DNA of 64,000 nt from Pisolithus tinctorius (taxonomy: Eukaryota; Basidiomycota; Agaricomycetes; Boletales; Pisolithaceae): the NCBI GenBank assembly GCA_024663395.1, contig JANFAH010000027.1, positions 1-64,000 on the forward strand, written 5' to 3'. The position numbers were made by a program, and so were the translations under genes. A model generated the notes under the pieces. The model saw only the letters and a list, made by a program, of their open reading frames with translations, made no database searches and was not told the origin of the DNA. This document shows, one piece after another, positions 44,600 to 54,054 of the stretch (the first letter of the stretch is position 1; each line of letters begins with the position of its first letter).

Positions 44600-47500
44600 G
44601 AAAACCCAGAATTACCTTGGCTTTGTACTTTAGTGGACTCCAGCTCCACCCATTGTTTTATAGATAATCAATTTGCTAATCAACACTCTCTTACCCCATA
44701 CTTGGTCTCACCAATCTGACTCCAGCTTTTCAATGGAACATCCACCTTCACCATAACTCAAGCAGTAGATGTCAACATCTGCTTCACATCCAGTAATGTC
44801 ACCCTGGTAACCCTGTATCTAGCCCCATTGGATTCTGAGTGTAAGATAGTTCTCAGACATGACTGGCTCACCTGCTACAATCCATTGATTGACTGGGTAC
44901 TGAGCAGTCTAACATTCCAGACTCCTGCACAAGGAATGCCAACCCCATCAACACCCCCTGTAAGCCCAGTTTCCACTGGCCTCCCTGACTCCAGTCCTAG
45001 TGACCAACCTGGCCTTGCGCCATCCATACTGGTCTCCAACTCCCTGGCTCACACCCCCCTGAAGGCCCCTTTTGTTTCTCTAATCAATGCAGCCGCTTTT
45101 GTGTGTGCCTGAAAACTAGAAGGGTCTGTCCAGTTCCAACTTCAGCTCCATCCCTTGGATGAAGCTCAAGCCTGATTGGCCTTGGCTTCCCCTCCTCTGG
45201 CCTTACCCAATGTACCAGAAGAGTACCATGATTTTGCTGATGTCTTCAGCAAAGCCAAGGCCTTGTCTCTCCCACCTCACTGGGAGTATGACCTGAAGAT
45301 AGAGCTTGAAGAAGGAACAACCCCACCCCTCAGCACCATCTACTCACTGTCTCCAGTCAAGCTTCAAGCTCTCCAGACTTTCATTGATGAAAACCTTACT
45401 ACCAGATTCATTTGGCCTACCTCCTGCCCTTATGCTGCACCAGTCCTCTTTGTCAAAAAGAAGGACAGCTCCCTCCAGCTTTGCATAGACTTCTGTGGCC
45501 TGAATAAAATCACTAAGAAGGACTGCTACCCACTTCCACTCATCTCCAACCTCTTGGACTCACCAAGCTGAGCCAAGATCTATACTAAAATTGATCTTCA
45601 GCATGCCTACCATCTTGTCTGGATTGCCCTGGGTGATGAATGGAAGACTGCATTTCAGACTTGGTATGGATCTTACAAGTGGTTAGTAATGCCCTTTGGC
45701 CTGACCAATGCCCTGGCCACTTTCCAACACTTCATGAATACCATATTTGCAGACATGTTGGATGTCTGCATAGCCATCTACTTAGATGACATCCTAATCT
45801 ACTCCAGAGATAGAGTCCCATAAGCAGCATGTCTGAGAAGTCCTCTGCCAGCTTCAGCTTCATGGCCTTTATGCGAAGCTGGAGAAATGTGAGTTCCACT
45901 CAGACTCAGTTGAATACCTCAGATTCCATCTTTCCCCTGCTGGCCTCACAATGTCCAAGGAAAAAGTCCAGACCATCTGCAATTGGCCTGAGCCTTGCAA
46001 GGTCAAGGACATACAATCTTTCCTTGGCTTTGCTAACTTCTACCACTGGTTTATCTTTAACTATTCAGACATTGTTGTACCATTGACTTGGCTTACCCAC
46101 AAAGGGGCTCCTTGGAACTTCTCTGAGGAGTGCTGCCATTCATTCAACAACCTCAAGGCTGCCTTTACTACCACACCAGTCTTAACTCATTTCATCCCTG
46201 GGGTCCCTATCACTGTCAAGACCAATGCTTCAGACTATGCCATCACTGGCATCCTCTCTATCACCTGTGGCGATGGCCAGATCCATCTGGTCACTTTATA
46301 CTCCCAGACTCTGACAGCCCCAGAGTTGAATTATGACACCCATGACAAGGAATTGCTTGCTATTTTCGAAGCATTCCAGACCTGGCACCATTACCTTGAG
46401 GGCTCAGCCTCACTGGTTGACATTGTTACTGACCACAAGAATCTTGAGTACTTTTCTACCTCTAAAGTACTCACCCACTGCCAAGCTCACTGGTCAGAAT
46501 TCCTTTCTCAGTTCAATATGATCATTAGATTCAGACCCAGTAAGCTTGGGGCTAAGCCCAATGCCCTAACTAGACAATGGGATGTCTACCCCAAAGAGGG
46601 GGATAGCAGCTATGCCTGAGTGAACCTGCAAAACCTGAGACTGGTCTTCACCCAGGAGCAACTAGCAGTCTCCCTCCATGCCACTTACCTTGAGTACCTG
46701 GTCTTATGAGCAGTTGCCTTAATGGATGTTGAGAAATCACACAATGATATCCTGACTGCACTGCCAGATGACCTGGTCTCACAAATCCACCTGTCCAACA
46801 TGTCTGACCCCTGGTGGTCAGTAGATGACATCAGTTTCCTTTGTCTTGATGGAAGGATCTACATGCTGGACTCAAATGATCTTCACCTTAGGGTCTTGTG
46901 GCTTAAGCATCACCACCCCCTGTCCAGCCATTTCAGCCAAAACTGCACACTGGAACTCATATGGCATGAATATACCTGGCCCAGCCTCAGGACATTTGTC
47001 AAAGACTATGTCCAGTCTTGCACAGCCTGTGCTCAGGCTAAGGTCCCCTGCCATCAGCCTTATGGCCTCCTTAAGCAACTTCCGGTGCCAGAGAAGCCAT
47101 GGAATTCCATCTCTATGGATTTCATTGAGCAACTTCCAGCCTCTACTGGCTTCATGGCCATCCTTGTAGTAGTTGACTGGCTTTCCAAGCAGGCCATATT
47201 CATCCCAACCCACGACACCATAACAGCCCCAGAACTCACCAAATTATTCCTACTCCATGTCTTTTCGAAGCATGGAGTACCAGCCCATGTAACCTCAGAC
47301 TGAGGCTCAGAGTTCATCTCCCACTTCTTCCAGTCACTCGGTAAGGCCTTGGATATGTGCTTACATTTCGCCTTGGGTTACCACCCTGAAGGTGATGGCC
47401 AGACCAAAAGGACCAACCAGACTCTAGAACAATACCTCCAAGTGTACTGCAACTACCAGCAGGACAATTGGGCTGACCTACTACCTTTGGCTGAGTTTGC

Positions 47501-48188
47501 TTATAATAATGCCCCTAGCGCTACTACTGGTGTCTCTCCTTTCTTCACTAATAAGGGCTACCATCCCAACATATCTATATACCCTGAGTGCAACCTTACC
47601 TCTGCTCAGGCTCACGATTATGCAGTCGACCTAGACTCACTGCACCAGTTCCTATGCAAGGAAATGACCCTTGCACAACAGCATTATCAAGGACCAGCCA
47701 ATGCTAAGCACATGCTGGCTCTGGACTTCAAGGTTCGTGACCAAGTATATGTCAAAGCCAAATACTTCCAGTCAACTTGGCCTTCCAAGAAGCTCTCAGA
47801 GAAAAACCTTGGGCCATATCTGGTCATAGCTCAGGCTGGTACCCACTCATTCACACTGTGACTACCAGACTCAATGCATGCAGTCCACCAGGTCTTCCAC
47901 ATCTCCCAACTTGAGCCAGCCATCTCTAATACCATCCCAAACTGGACTCAGCCACCACCCCCACCAGTCAAAGTCAACAGTGAACTAGAGTTCAAGGTGG
48001 CTGAAATCCTTGACTCTAAGGTCAACTGGCATCACCAGTGTTGGCTTCAGTACCTAGTCTGGTGGACCAGCTATGAAGGGACAGACAAGGAAACCACTTG
48101 GGTACTTGCTACTGAACTTGACAATGCCTCTGAACTCATACAAGAGTTTCATTCCCACTACCCCAGTAAACCTGGCCCTTCCCAATAA
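44600..48188 (+). pseudogene. gypsy-1 pol (protease, RT, RNase H, integrase, chromodomain)
   Basis: Protease: TLVDSSSTHCFIDNQFA, the DSG-type motif with Gly as Ser (about 44,630-44,700). [61 protein letters not shown] and active site [11 protein letters not shown] (45,176-45,830). After a frameshift near 45,815, SFLGFANFYHWFIFNYSD and RNase H VTDHKNLEYF follow (45,951-46,619). Integrase: SCTACAQAKVPCHQPYGLLK, NSISMDFIEQLPAS, then TSD-TGA-GSEF at 47,301 (46,722-47,861). Chromodomain: VAEILDSKVNWHHQCWLQYL, TTWVLATELDNA (47,985-48,188). In-frame stops at about 44,600, 44,718, 45,110, 45,169, 45,569, 46,617, 46,706, 47,301 and 47,859 are all TGA. Confidence 0.93.
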
Positions 48189-48363
48189 GGACCGGTCTCG
48201 ACTGGCCTCAGTTTCTTTTCTGTTTTCTATCAGTATCTAGCTTTTCTTTGATCTCTTACTTACCTTGTTTTTTTGTTCTTGTGTTCCCTTACTTTACTAT
48301 ATGAGACCAGACACTGGACATGACATTTTTAGAAGCAGGGAAAAAAGGGGTCTACACTAAGGC

Positions 48364-49412
48364 CTACTTGGCCTCAGCCATAGGCTCATCCTCCCCCTCA
48401 GCTTCCTCTTCTTCACCCTTGGCCCTCAGCCACTCTGCTTCCTCGCACAGTTCATCTGAGTTGAGTTCAGACAAACCCAAGTCTGAAGGGGTGACTGCCA
48501 TGCCAAAGCCATAGGACTCATCCAACATGGCATTGAGTGCATTGGTGATCTGGCTTGAGTGTTCGACTGTGGCCTCTTGGAGTTCAAAGAGGCCTGCCAG
48601 ATTGTTGGTGATGAGCCCTGCAACATCGATAAGTCGCTTGAGTTTGTCTTCTAAACCTGAGAACCTTCCCCACACCAGTCTTCCTCACCCTGCTCCCACT
48701 GGCTTTGGGCTTGTCAATCTCCAGCACCTCGGTCGGTTTCGACTTCACCCATTTCTTCTGGCTGGGCCCAGGCTCAGGTGACTCCTTGTCAGCCTTCCAT
48801 TTCTTCCCCTTGTCAGCCTTGGTAGCAGCCTTGGGACCAGCCTCAGTGTCCTTCCCATCCCCAGGCCACCAGCACTTGCCTTTGGACTGGTTGCACCATA
48901 TGCAGGCAACCCACTTCTTGTTACCATCCATGAGAAACTCACAGACAGTGTTCACCTGGGTGCAGTGGGTACAACTAAAAAGAAGGTTAAGGGAGTAACA
49001 AGCACAAGAGTGAAAAAGGCACTTACCTGGGGTCCATCACCACCTTCTTCACCTCCCCCCTGGCCTCATCACCCTTGCACTTGCACTTGGCCTCCCATCT
49101 CTCCTCCTCTTCACATGCCTTCTTCTCCTTGGCCTCCCTCTCTGCCCTCTCAGCCTTGGCCCTCTCCCACTCTGCCCTCTCGGCCTCAGCCTTCTCCCAC
49201 ACCACCCTCTCAGCCTCAAGCCACACCTGTTCTTTGCACTGGGCCTGTTCAGCCACCTTTTGCCATTTCCTCTCCTTTGACTTTGCCTTCATCTCCTCCT
49301 CCTCCTCATCAGTGTTGTATTGGATAGCATTGTCCAATACCTGGGTCCAGTCAATCATGACCCAGTCCTCACTATTGTTGTTGGTTGTGGTGATCGGTCT
49401 CGAGGCAGACAT
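48364..49412 (-). CDS. Antisense spliced gene inside gypsy-1
   Basis: On the strand opposite gag-pol, between the chromodomain and the 3' LTR. Exon 1 is 49,412-49,027: MSASRPITTTNNN, an acidic part, then a long Glu/Lys/Arg/Ala-rich helix likely to form a coiled coil (ERAEWERAKAERAEREAKEK). A 52-nt GT-AG intron (49,026-48,975; GTAAGT donor) joins in frame to exon 2 from 48,974: SCTHCTQVNTVCEF, then CIWCNQSKGKCWWPGDG, two CxxC-x5/6-C clusters like a zinc-binding module. A Lys/Ser/Pro-rich tail follows, then an acidic Leu-rich helix to 48,364. One frame change lies near 48,660. The frame is far better preserved than gag-pol. Role unknown; regulation of the element or packaging are speculation. 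Confidence 0.72.
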
Positions 49413-49537
49413 GATGGTTAAGATGCAAAGCAAAGACACAAAAGGCTTAGTGGGCCACAAGTATCAATTTTTCGAACTCAGTCAATGTTTTGGACTCAGC
49501 CTACTGCCCTCGCAGGGGTCTCATGGGTTCAACCCCT

Positions 49538-49550
49538 AAGAGGGGGATAC
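49538..49550 (+). promoter_or_regulatory. Polypurine tract of gypsy-1
   Basis: AAGAGGGGGATAC directly precedes the 3' LTR start TGTCATAG, in the position used for plus-strand priming in LTR retrotransposons. Confidence 0.75.
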
Positions 49551-50075
49551 TGTCATAGTCATGTCTCAACCCTGGCCAGACTTAGCCTCATAACCATTCA
49601 GTCTGGCCTCAGCCTCGCCAATCCCACATCTCCAGTTGGTCTAGCGCAGTGAGCACTGCTTTGCAGTGCATGTCATTTCAGTGAAGTCCTGCCCAGTTCT
49701 GTCCCTGGTCCACCCTGTCCCAGTCTCCATCATCTTAGTCATACATTACTAATCCTTGTCTTACCAATCTTCTTAGCAATCTTTGCAAGACCAGCATTAC
49801 CGGTCTCTGTACTATAGTTGACTCTGGTATATAAACTCATAGATACTCAGCCTGTACCTCTCAGTCTGAAATCAACAAAGTTTACTCTGATAACCCCATC
49901 TTGGCCTCAGACTCAGACTGAGACCCATGCAAGGGAATAGTGCTGTATCCCCAGTCGCTAAGTCCAATCAGTCCAACCATCTGTGTCTTCAACTCCCTTC
50001 CTGATCCCAACCTCTTGGCTTCATGCCTGCTTCAGTCTCTTGTCTGGCCTCACCCCAGACATCCCGAACTTGACA
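49551..50075 (+). repeat. 3' LTR of gypsy-1 (525 bp)
   Basis: Begins TGTCATAGTC and ends GAACTTGACA, followed by the CCAGA duplication. It has a TATA-like GTATATAAAC at 49,828-49,837 that is altered in the 5' LTR. Confidence 0.95.
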
Positions 50076-51404
50076 CCAGAGGCATAGGACCTCTAGACAA
50101 ATGGGTTGATGACCACATATTTATCAGGATAAAGCTATGCTACCTCAAAGCTTACAATGCCTCCAGATGAAGGTGGCACAAACAGATTACTGAGCACCAC
50201 GTTCAAAGAGCCAGCAGCAGAACTTGGTTCAAAGGGCAGACTCAGGAGGATAGCACAACTGATGAGTACAATGAAGACTGCTCACACCTGATCCTGACCT
50301 TTCCAAAGCCTCACCCAGATCAGACCATGACACTGAGTTCACATACAGCTTCACAGACATCAACTGCCTCTCCCATGAGCTAGGAATCCCATGGGAGGCA
50401 GAGAAGGATCAACCATTCACACACTCAACAATCTACATAGGTTTCCTCTGGAATCTCAAAGATATGGCCATATCTCTAAGCAAGGGAAAGGTAGGAAAGT
50501 ACCTGCATGCAATCCACTTGTGGCAAAAGAGACTGACCCACACACTACAAGATGTACAAGAGCTATATGGCAAACTGTTGCATGCATCTGCTATCATCCC
50601 TAAAGGTCATGCATACCTCACCAGCCTCAAGTGCATGGCAGCCATATGCATGCCAAAACCTTTCATGCCCCACTGGCCAGACAAACAAGTACAAACAGAC
50701 CTAGAATGGTGGACAAACATTCTTCAAACAGGCAGAGTCATCTGACCCATCACACCCCCCCTCACACTCACAGACCTCAGAGCATTCTCTGATGCTAGCA
50801 TGGTTTCAGCATTGTGATTATCATCAGCACACAATGGAGAGCCTTGAGGCTCAACCCAGGTTGGCAGTCAGAAGGAGGGAAGTGCCAAGACATCGGATGG
50901 GCAGAAGCCATTGGCTTCAAGCTGCTCATTCACACAATCAGCTCTATACTCCATGCTCCATCCCACATCCTTGCCCATGGGGACAACTCAGGAGTCATCA
51001 AAGGTTGGTGGGTCAGCAGGCATTGGAACAGAGAAACAAACAAAGTCTTTAAATGCATTCATGACTTCACTTCCAATAACTGCTCTAACATCCTTGGTGT
51101 CCACACAAGATATGTACCAAGCAGCAAGAACCCAGCAGACCACCCTTTGAGGGGTGAATATGACTCCTACACTCTCCTTCTACCTCCAATCCCCCTCCCT
51201 CTTGAACTTAAGCATGTCATTTTTGACTTCAACACCCCTTTATCCCCTGCAGAACACAGGGTGTGGAGAGACAGCTACTATGCTACCCAACCAGCCCAGG
51301 CAATCGACCACATTGCATGCCAAAAAGAAGCCAAGGCTAGACTGGTCACGGACAATCAGGCTTCTGAGCAACTCATTCGACAAGCCATCAACCCCAAGTA
51401 CTGA
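50076..51404 (+). pseudogene. Ngaro reverse transcriptase (3' part) and RNase H
   Basis: Begins with RGIGPLDKWVDDHIFIRI (RT active site DD) and continues with CTYLHAIHLWQKRL-like text around 50,464-50,745, including DLEWWTNIL. The RNase H part includes DIGWAEAIGFKLLI, HILAHGDNSGVIKGWW (Asp near the active site) and VPSSKNPADHPLRGEYDS (50,814-51,404). Several frames are used; TGA stops and at least two frame changes are present. RT followed by RNase H ahead of a tyrosine recombinase matches DIRS-order elements. Confidence 0.85.
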
Positions 51405-51518
51405 AAACAGCATAACCAAATTCAACGCACCCATCAGCACCACAGACCCAAATATGACCCAGAAACCAAAACCCTACCATCCCCACCTCACTCTCGCCAT
51501 TTTGCTCCTCTGACCCCA

Positions 51519-52613
51519 TTGCCTAGCCAAAGAAAGATTAATCCTTTGGCATCCCACCCACCTCCCAGCATGCCTGACAGTACTCTCTCCCCCCCCCCAC
51601 AATCCACAGTAGACAGGATAACCAGCATGATTGGAGCCTCATGGACAAACTCCACTAAAGAACTATATGGAACCAGCCTCCTAGTATTCCATGTTTTCTG
51701 CAATCTAAACAACATCCCTGATGAGAGCAGATGTCCAATATCCTCCAACACACTCGCCACTTTCCTAGCAAGTTGTGCCAGTGCTCACTCTGGTTCCACC
51801 CTAGCCAACTATGCAGCCAGAATCAAAGCTTGGCATATTGTCCATGGCTGCAGCTGGGACATAAACGAGGCTGAATACAAGGTGATACTGGAGGGAGCTA
51901 CAAGACTCGCTCCGAACACATCCAGATGCCCTCAGAGAGACCCATTCACAGTAGACATCTTAACAGTATTCCACAGTCTGTTTGACCACAATGACCCATG
52001 TGACACAGCCATTTTCACATGCTTAGTAGTGTCCTTCTACTGTGTAGCCAGGTTGGGAGAGTTCACAGTGCCCACCATACAGAGTTTCAATCCTGCCAAA
52101 CACATCACCCAAGCAGGATTCAAACTCACACACAACCATGATGGCCTACCCATACTAGTATTCCACCTCCCCACTACAAAATGTGATCAGAAAGGAGAAA
52201 TAGTCCAATGCATGCCACACCAAGTTCCATTGGTGACAGACCCCTTATGTGCCCTAGAGAACCACATCCATCTGAACCCAGCCAATGAGCAGGACCACCT
52301 GTTCATCTGGTGCCACCCAACAATGGGCATGCATCCCCTCTCCAAAGCTGAAGTATTCAAAAAGCTCACAATGATCGCCAAGACTCACAAAGAGATCCCA
52401 TCTCTGAAAGGACACAGCCTATGGATCAGAGGGACCTTATTTTACCTACTCAAAGGAGTTCCCTTTGACATAGTCAAAACCATGGGAAGATGGACTGGAG
52501 ACTCTTTCACACTCTACCTCTGCCACCATGCCCTGATATTAGCCCCATTCCTCCAAATGGAACCAACAATACTGGACAAATTCAAGCACTACATGCTCCC
52601 CCAAGTACATTGA
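51519..52613 (+). pseudogene. Ngaro tyrosine recombinase
   Basis: An uninterrupted 364-codon frame with no IS-type DDE. The N-terminal SAM-like part (ASWTNSTKELYGTSLLVFHV) is followed by the catalytic core: ARLGEF with catalytic Arg I, HSLWIRGTLFYLL for the His-x-x-Arg box, MGRWTGDSF and a terminal LYLCHHA with the nucleophile Tyr. In the His-x-x-Arg box the expected Arg after HSL is Trp and LYLRxHA reads LYLCHHA, both explicable by CGG to TGG and CGC to TGC. Family enzymes integrate circular cDNA. Length is normal, but the altered catalytic Arg suggests inactivity, so it is labelled pseudogene although the frame is open. Confidence 0.87.
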
Positions 52614-52698
52614 GCTGTAAGTAACTTAGCTCCTTCCTCCTTGGGCCTCAAGCTTCACTGGATGCATTGCTAACTCCTACCTCTTGGGAACCACAGCC

Positions 52699-52845
52699 CA
52701 GCTTGAGGACATCTTCAGGTCATTGCTTAGGGCTGGAAAAACCTCCAGTTTTTTGCCCAATCCCTCTCTTTAGTTTTCTCATTCACAAAGACACAGCTAG
52801 TACATTACATACACTACATGTTTAACTGTCGAGCAGTAATGCATA
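52699..52845 (+). repeat. Ngaro split repeat B1
   Basis: Starts CAGCTTGAGGACATCTTC and ends at GCATA. It matches B2 (53,121-53,267) over 147 bp. B1 directly abuts A2. Confidence 0.92.
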
Positions 52846-52847
52846 GA

Positions 52848-52993
52848 TGGAGATTCTCAGTAGCAGAGATACATAGCACACTGAGAATATAGTCTAGGCA
52901 TGGGAAGCAAGGTGGCATCACCTCTCTTGCTCTTGCCACTCACCTCGCTCCCTGAGCAGTTTGGTCTGCTCACTCTCAGCCTTCGTTTTTGCA
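52848..52993 (+). repeat. Ngaro split repeat A2
   Basis: Near-identical to A1 (40,839-40,984). It forms the B1A2 junction typical of Ngaro elements. Confidence 0.92.
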
Positions 52994-53120
52994 CCCACCT
53001 GCCACTCTCTCTCACAGCCTGTGCAAAACAGCTCACACCCAACCTGTTTTCCCGATGCTTTGAGCTCAACAGTTGCCTCTCAAAGCTGACCTGTTCAGCA
53101 CCCAGCCCTCCCACACAGCT

Positions 53121-53267
53121 CAGCTCGAGGACATCTTTGGGTCATTGCTTAGGGCTGGAAAAACCTCCAGTTTTTCACCCAATCCCTCTCTTTAGTTTTC
53201 TCGTTCACAAAGACACAGCTAGTACATTACATACACTACACATTTAACCATTGAGCAGTAACACATA
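53121..53267 (+). repeat. Ngaro split repeat B2 (right terminus)
   Basis: Matches B1 with substitutions mainly at CpG/TpG positions. It ends at ACACATA and marks the right end of the element. Confidence 0.9.
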
Positions 53268-53452
53268 AATGTCAGTCAGTGATCACTACATCAACACCTG
53301 CTTAATGTCACCATATCCCCTCCTCATTGCTGGAGGCTCCTTTATCTGTAGGTGTGGCCTGCAAGCTTCACCTCAAATGTCCTTTGACCTAACTCTCTGC
53401 AGCTCAAACTCTTCAAACAAGAGTACAGTATTTTGAGTAGATGCATCTTCCC

Positions 53453-54044
53453 TGTAGAATGTCAATCAGTAGAAAATTCATTGGTAGATCAAGTGAGCAG
53501 CAATATGGCAGTGTGCCCACAGGAGGTAACAAAATAACAGTCAAGCAGACACAAATGCTCTTGCATTCAAAATGATGGAGAACTGAGAGATTTGATTCAC
53601 TCACTGCTCACCCTATCATGGAAAAACAAACATGTATTTCTAAAGAAAATACTGAGGTGAAGTGATCAAAGACAAGAGTCTTCTCAGCTAACACTTCAAA
53701 CCAGAGAGATTTGGGAGTGGAACCCGTTGATTGAGGGACAAGCTCAAAACGAACTAGATTAGAGAGTCTGGCTATGACAAATGATGGGACTTATATACTG
53801 CCTTACTGTTTGTATGTACTGCCACAAGAGAACATTCTAGAAGGAGGTAAACAAAAGAGAAAACTATGCTATTGGACAAATGTGAACATGCATTAGTAAT
53901 GAGGCATGGCCTTACTAAGTATTATGTAAGCGTGAAAGGGAAAGTCCGAAATGACCAAGCATCCTTGAAGGGAACCCTAACCAGAGGGTGGATATATACA
54001 GAGGTCTAGGAAATGCGGAAGTGAAAAGTCTACCGGTCATTACA
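53453..54044 (-). repeat. 3' LTR of gypsy-2 (minus strand)
   Basis: On the minus strand it begins TGTAATGACC right after a polypurine tract (GGAGGGGATAG, plus 54,045-54,056). It contains a TATA-like AGTATATAAG near 53,795 and is proposed to end TTCTACA at 53,453. The start is well supported; the end is a guess because the 5' LTR is outside the window. Confidence 0.65.
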
Positions 54045-54054
54045 CTATCCCCTC

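Larger units (their letters stand above)
43304..50075 (+). mobile_element. Ty3/gypsy chromovirus (gypsy-1), complete with both LTRs
   Basis: Flanked by a perfect 5-bp duplication CCAGA (43,299-43,303 and 50,076-50,080). 5' LTR 43,304-43,748 and 3' LTR 49,551-50,075 both begin TGTCATAGTC and end GAACTTGACA. Between them lie gag, protease, RT, RNase H, integrase and chromodomain in the usual order, then an antisense spliced gene before the polypurine tract. It is inserted into the Ngaro RT. Gag-pol is in nearly one frame broken almost only by TGA codons, and conserved arginines are replaced by W, C, H or Q, so it was inactivated by CpG mutation. Confidence 0.95.
40839..53267 (+). mobile_element. 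Ngaro-type tyrosine-recombinase retrotransposon, interrupted by gypsy-1
   Basis: The termini are split direct repeats: A1 (40,839-40,984), B1 (52,699-52,845), A2 (52,848-52,993) and B2 (53,121-53,267). A1 matches A2 and B1 matches B2, with equal lengths of 146 and 147 bp. This A1-ORFs-B1A2-B2 order is the hallmark of Ngaro/PAT-like YR retrotransposons. The coding order is ORF1, RT/RNase H, tyrosine recombinase, also as in that group. A Ty3/gypsy element plus a 5-bp duplication splits the RT. Without it the element is about 5.65 kb, normal for the group. Stops and CpG decay indicate it is dead. Confidence 0.92.
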
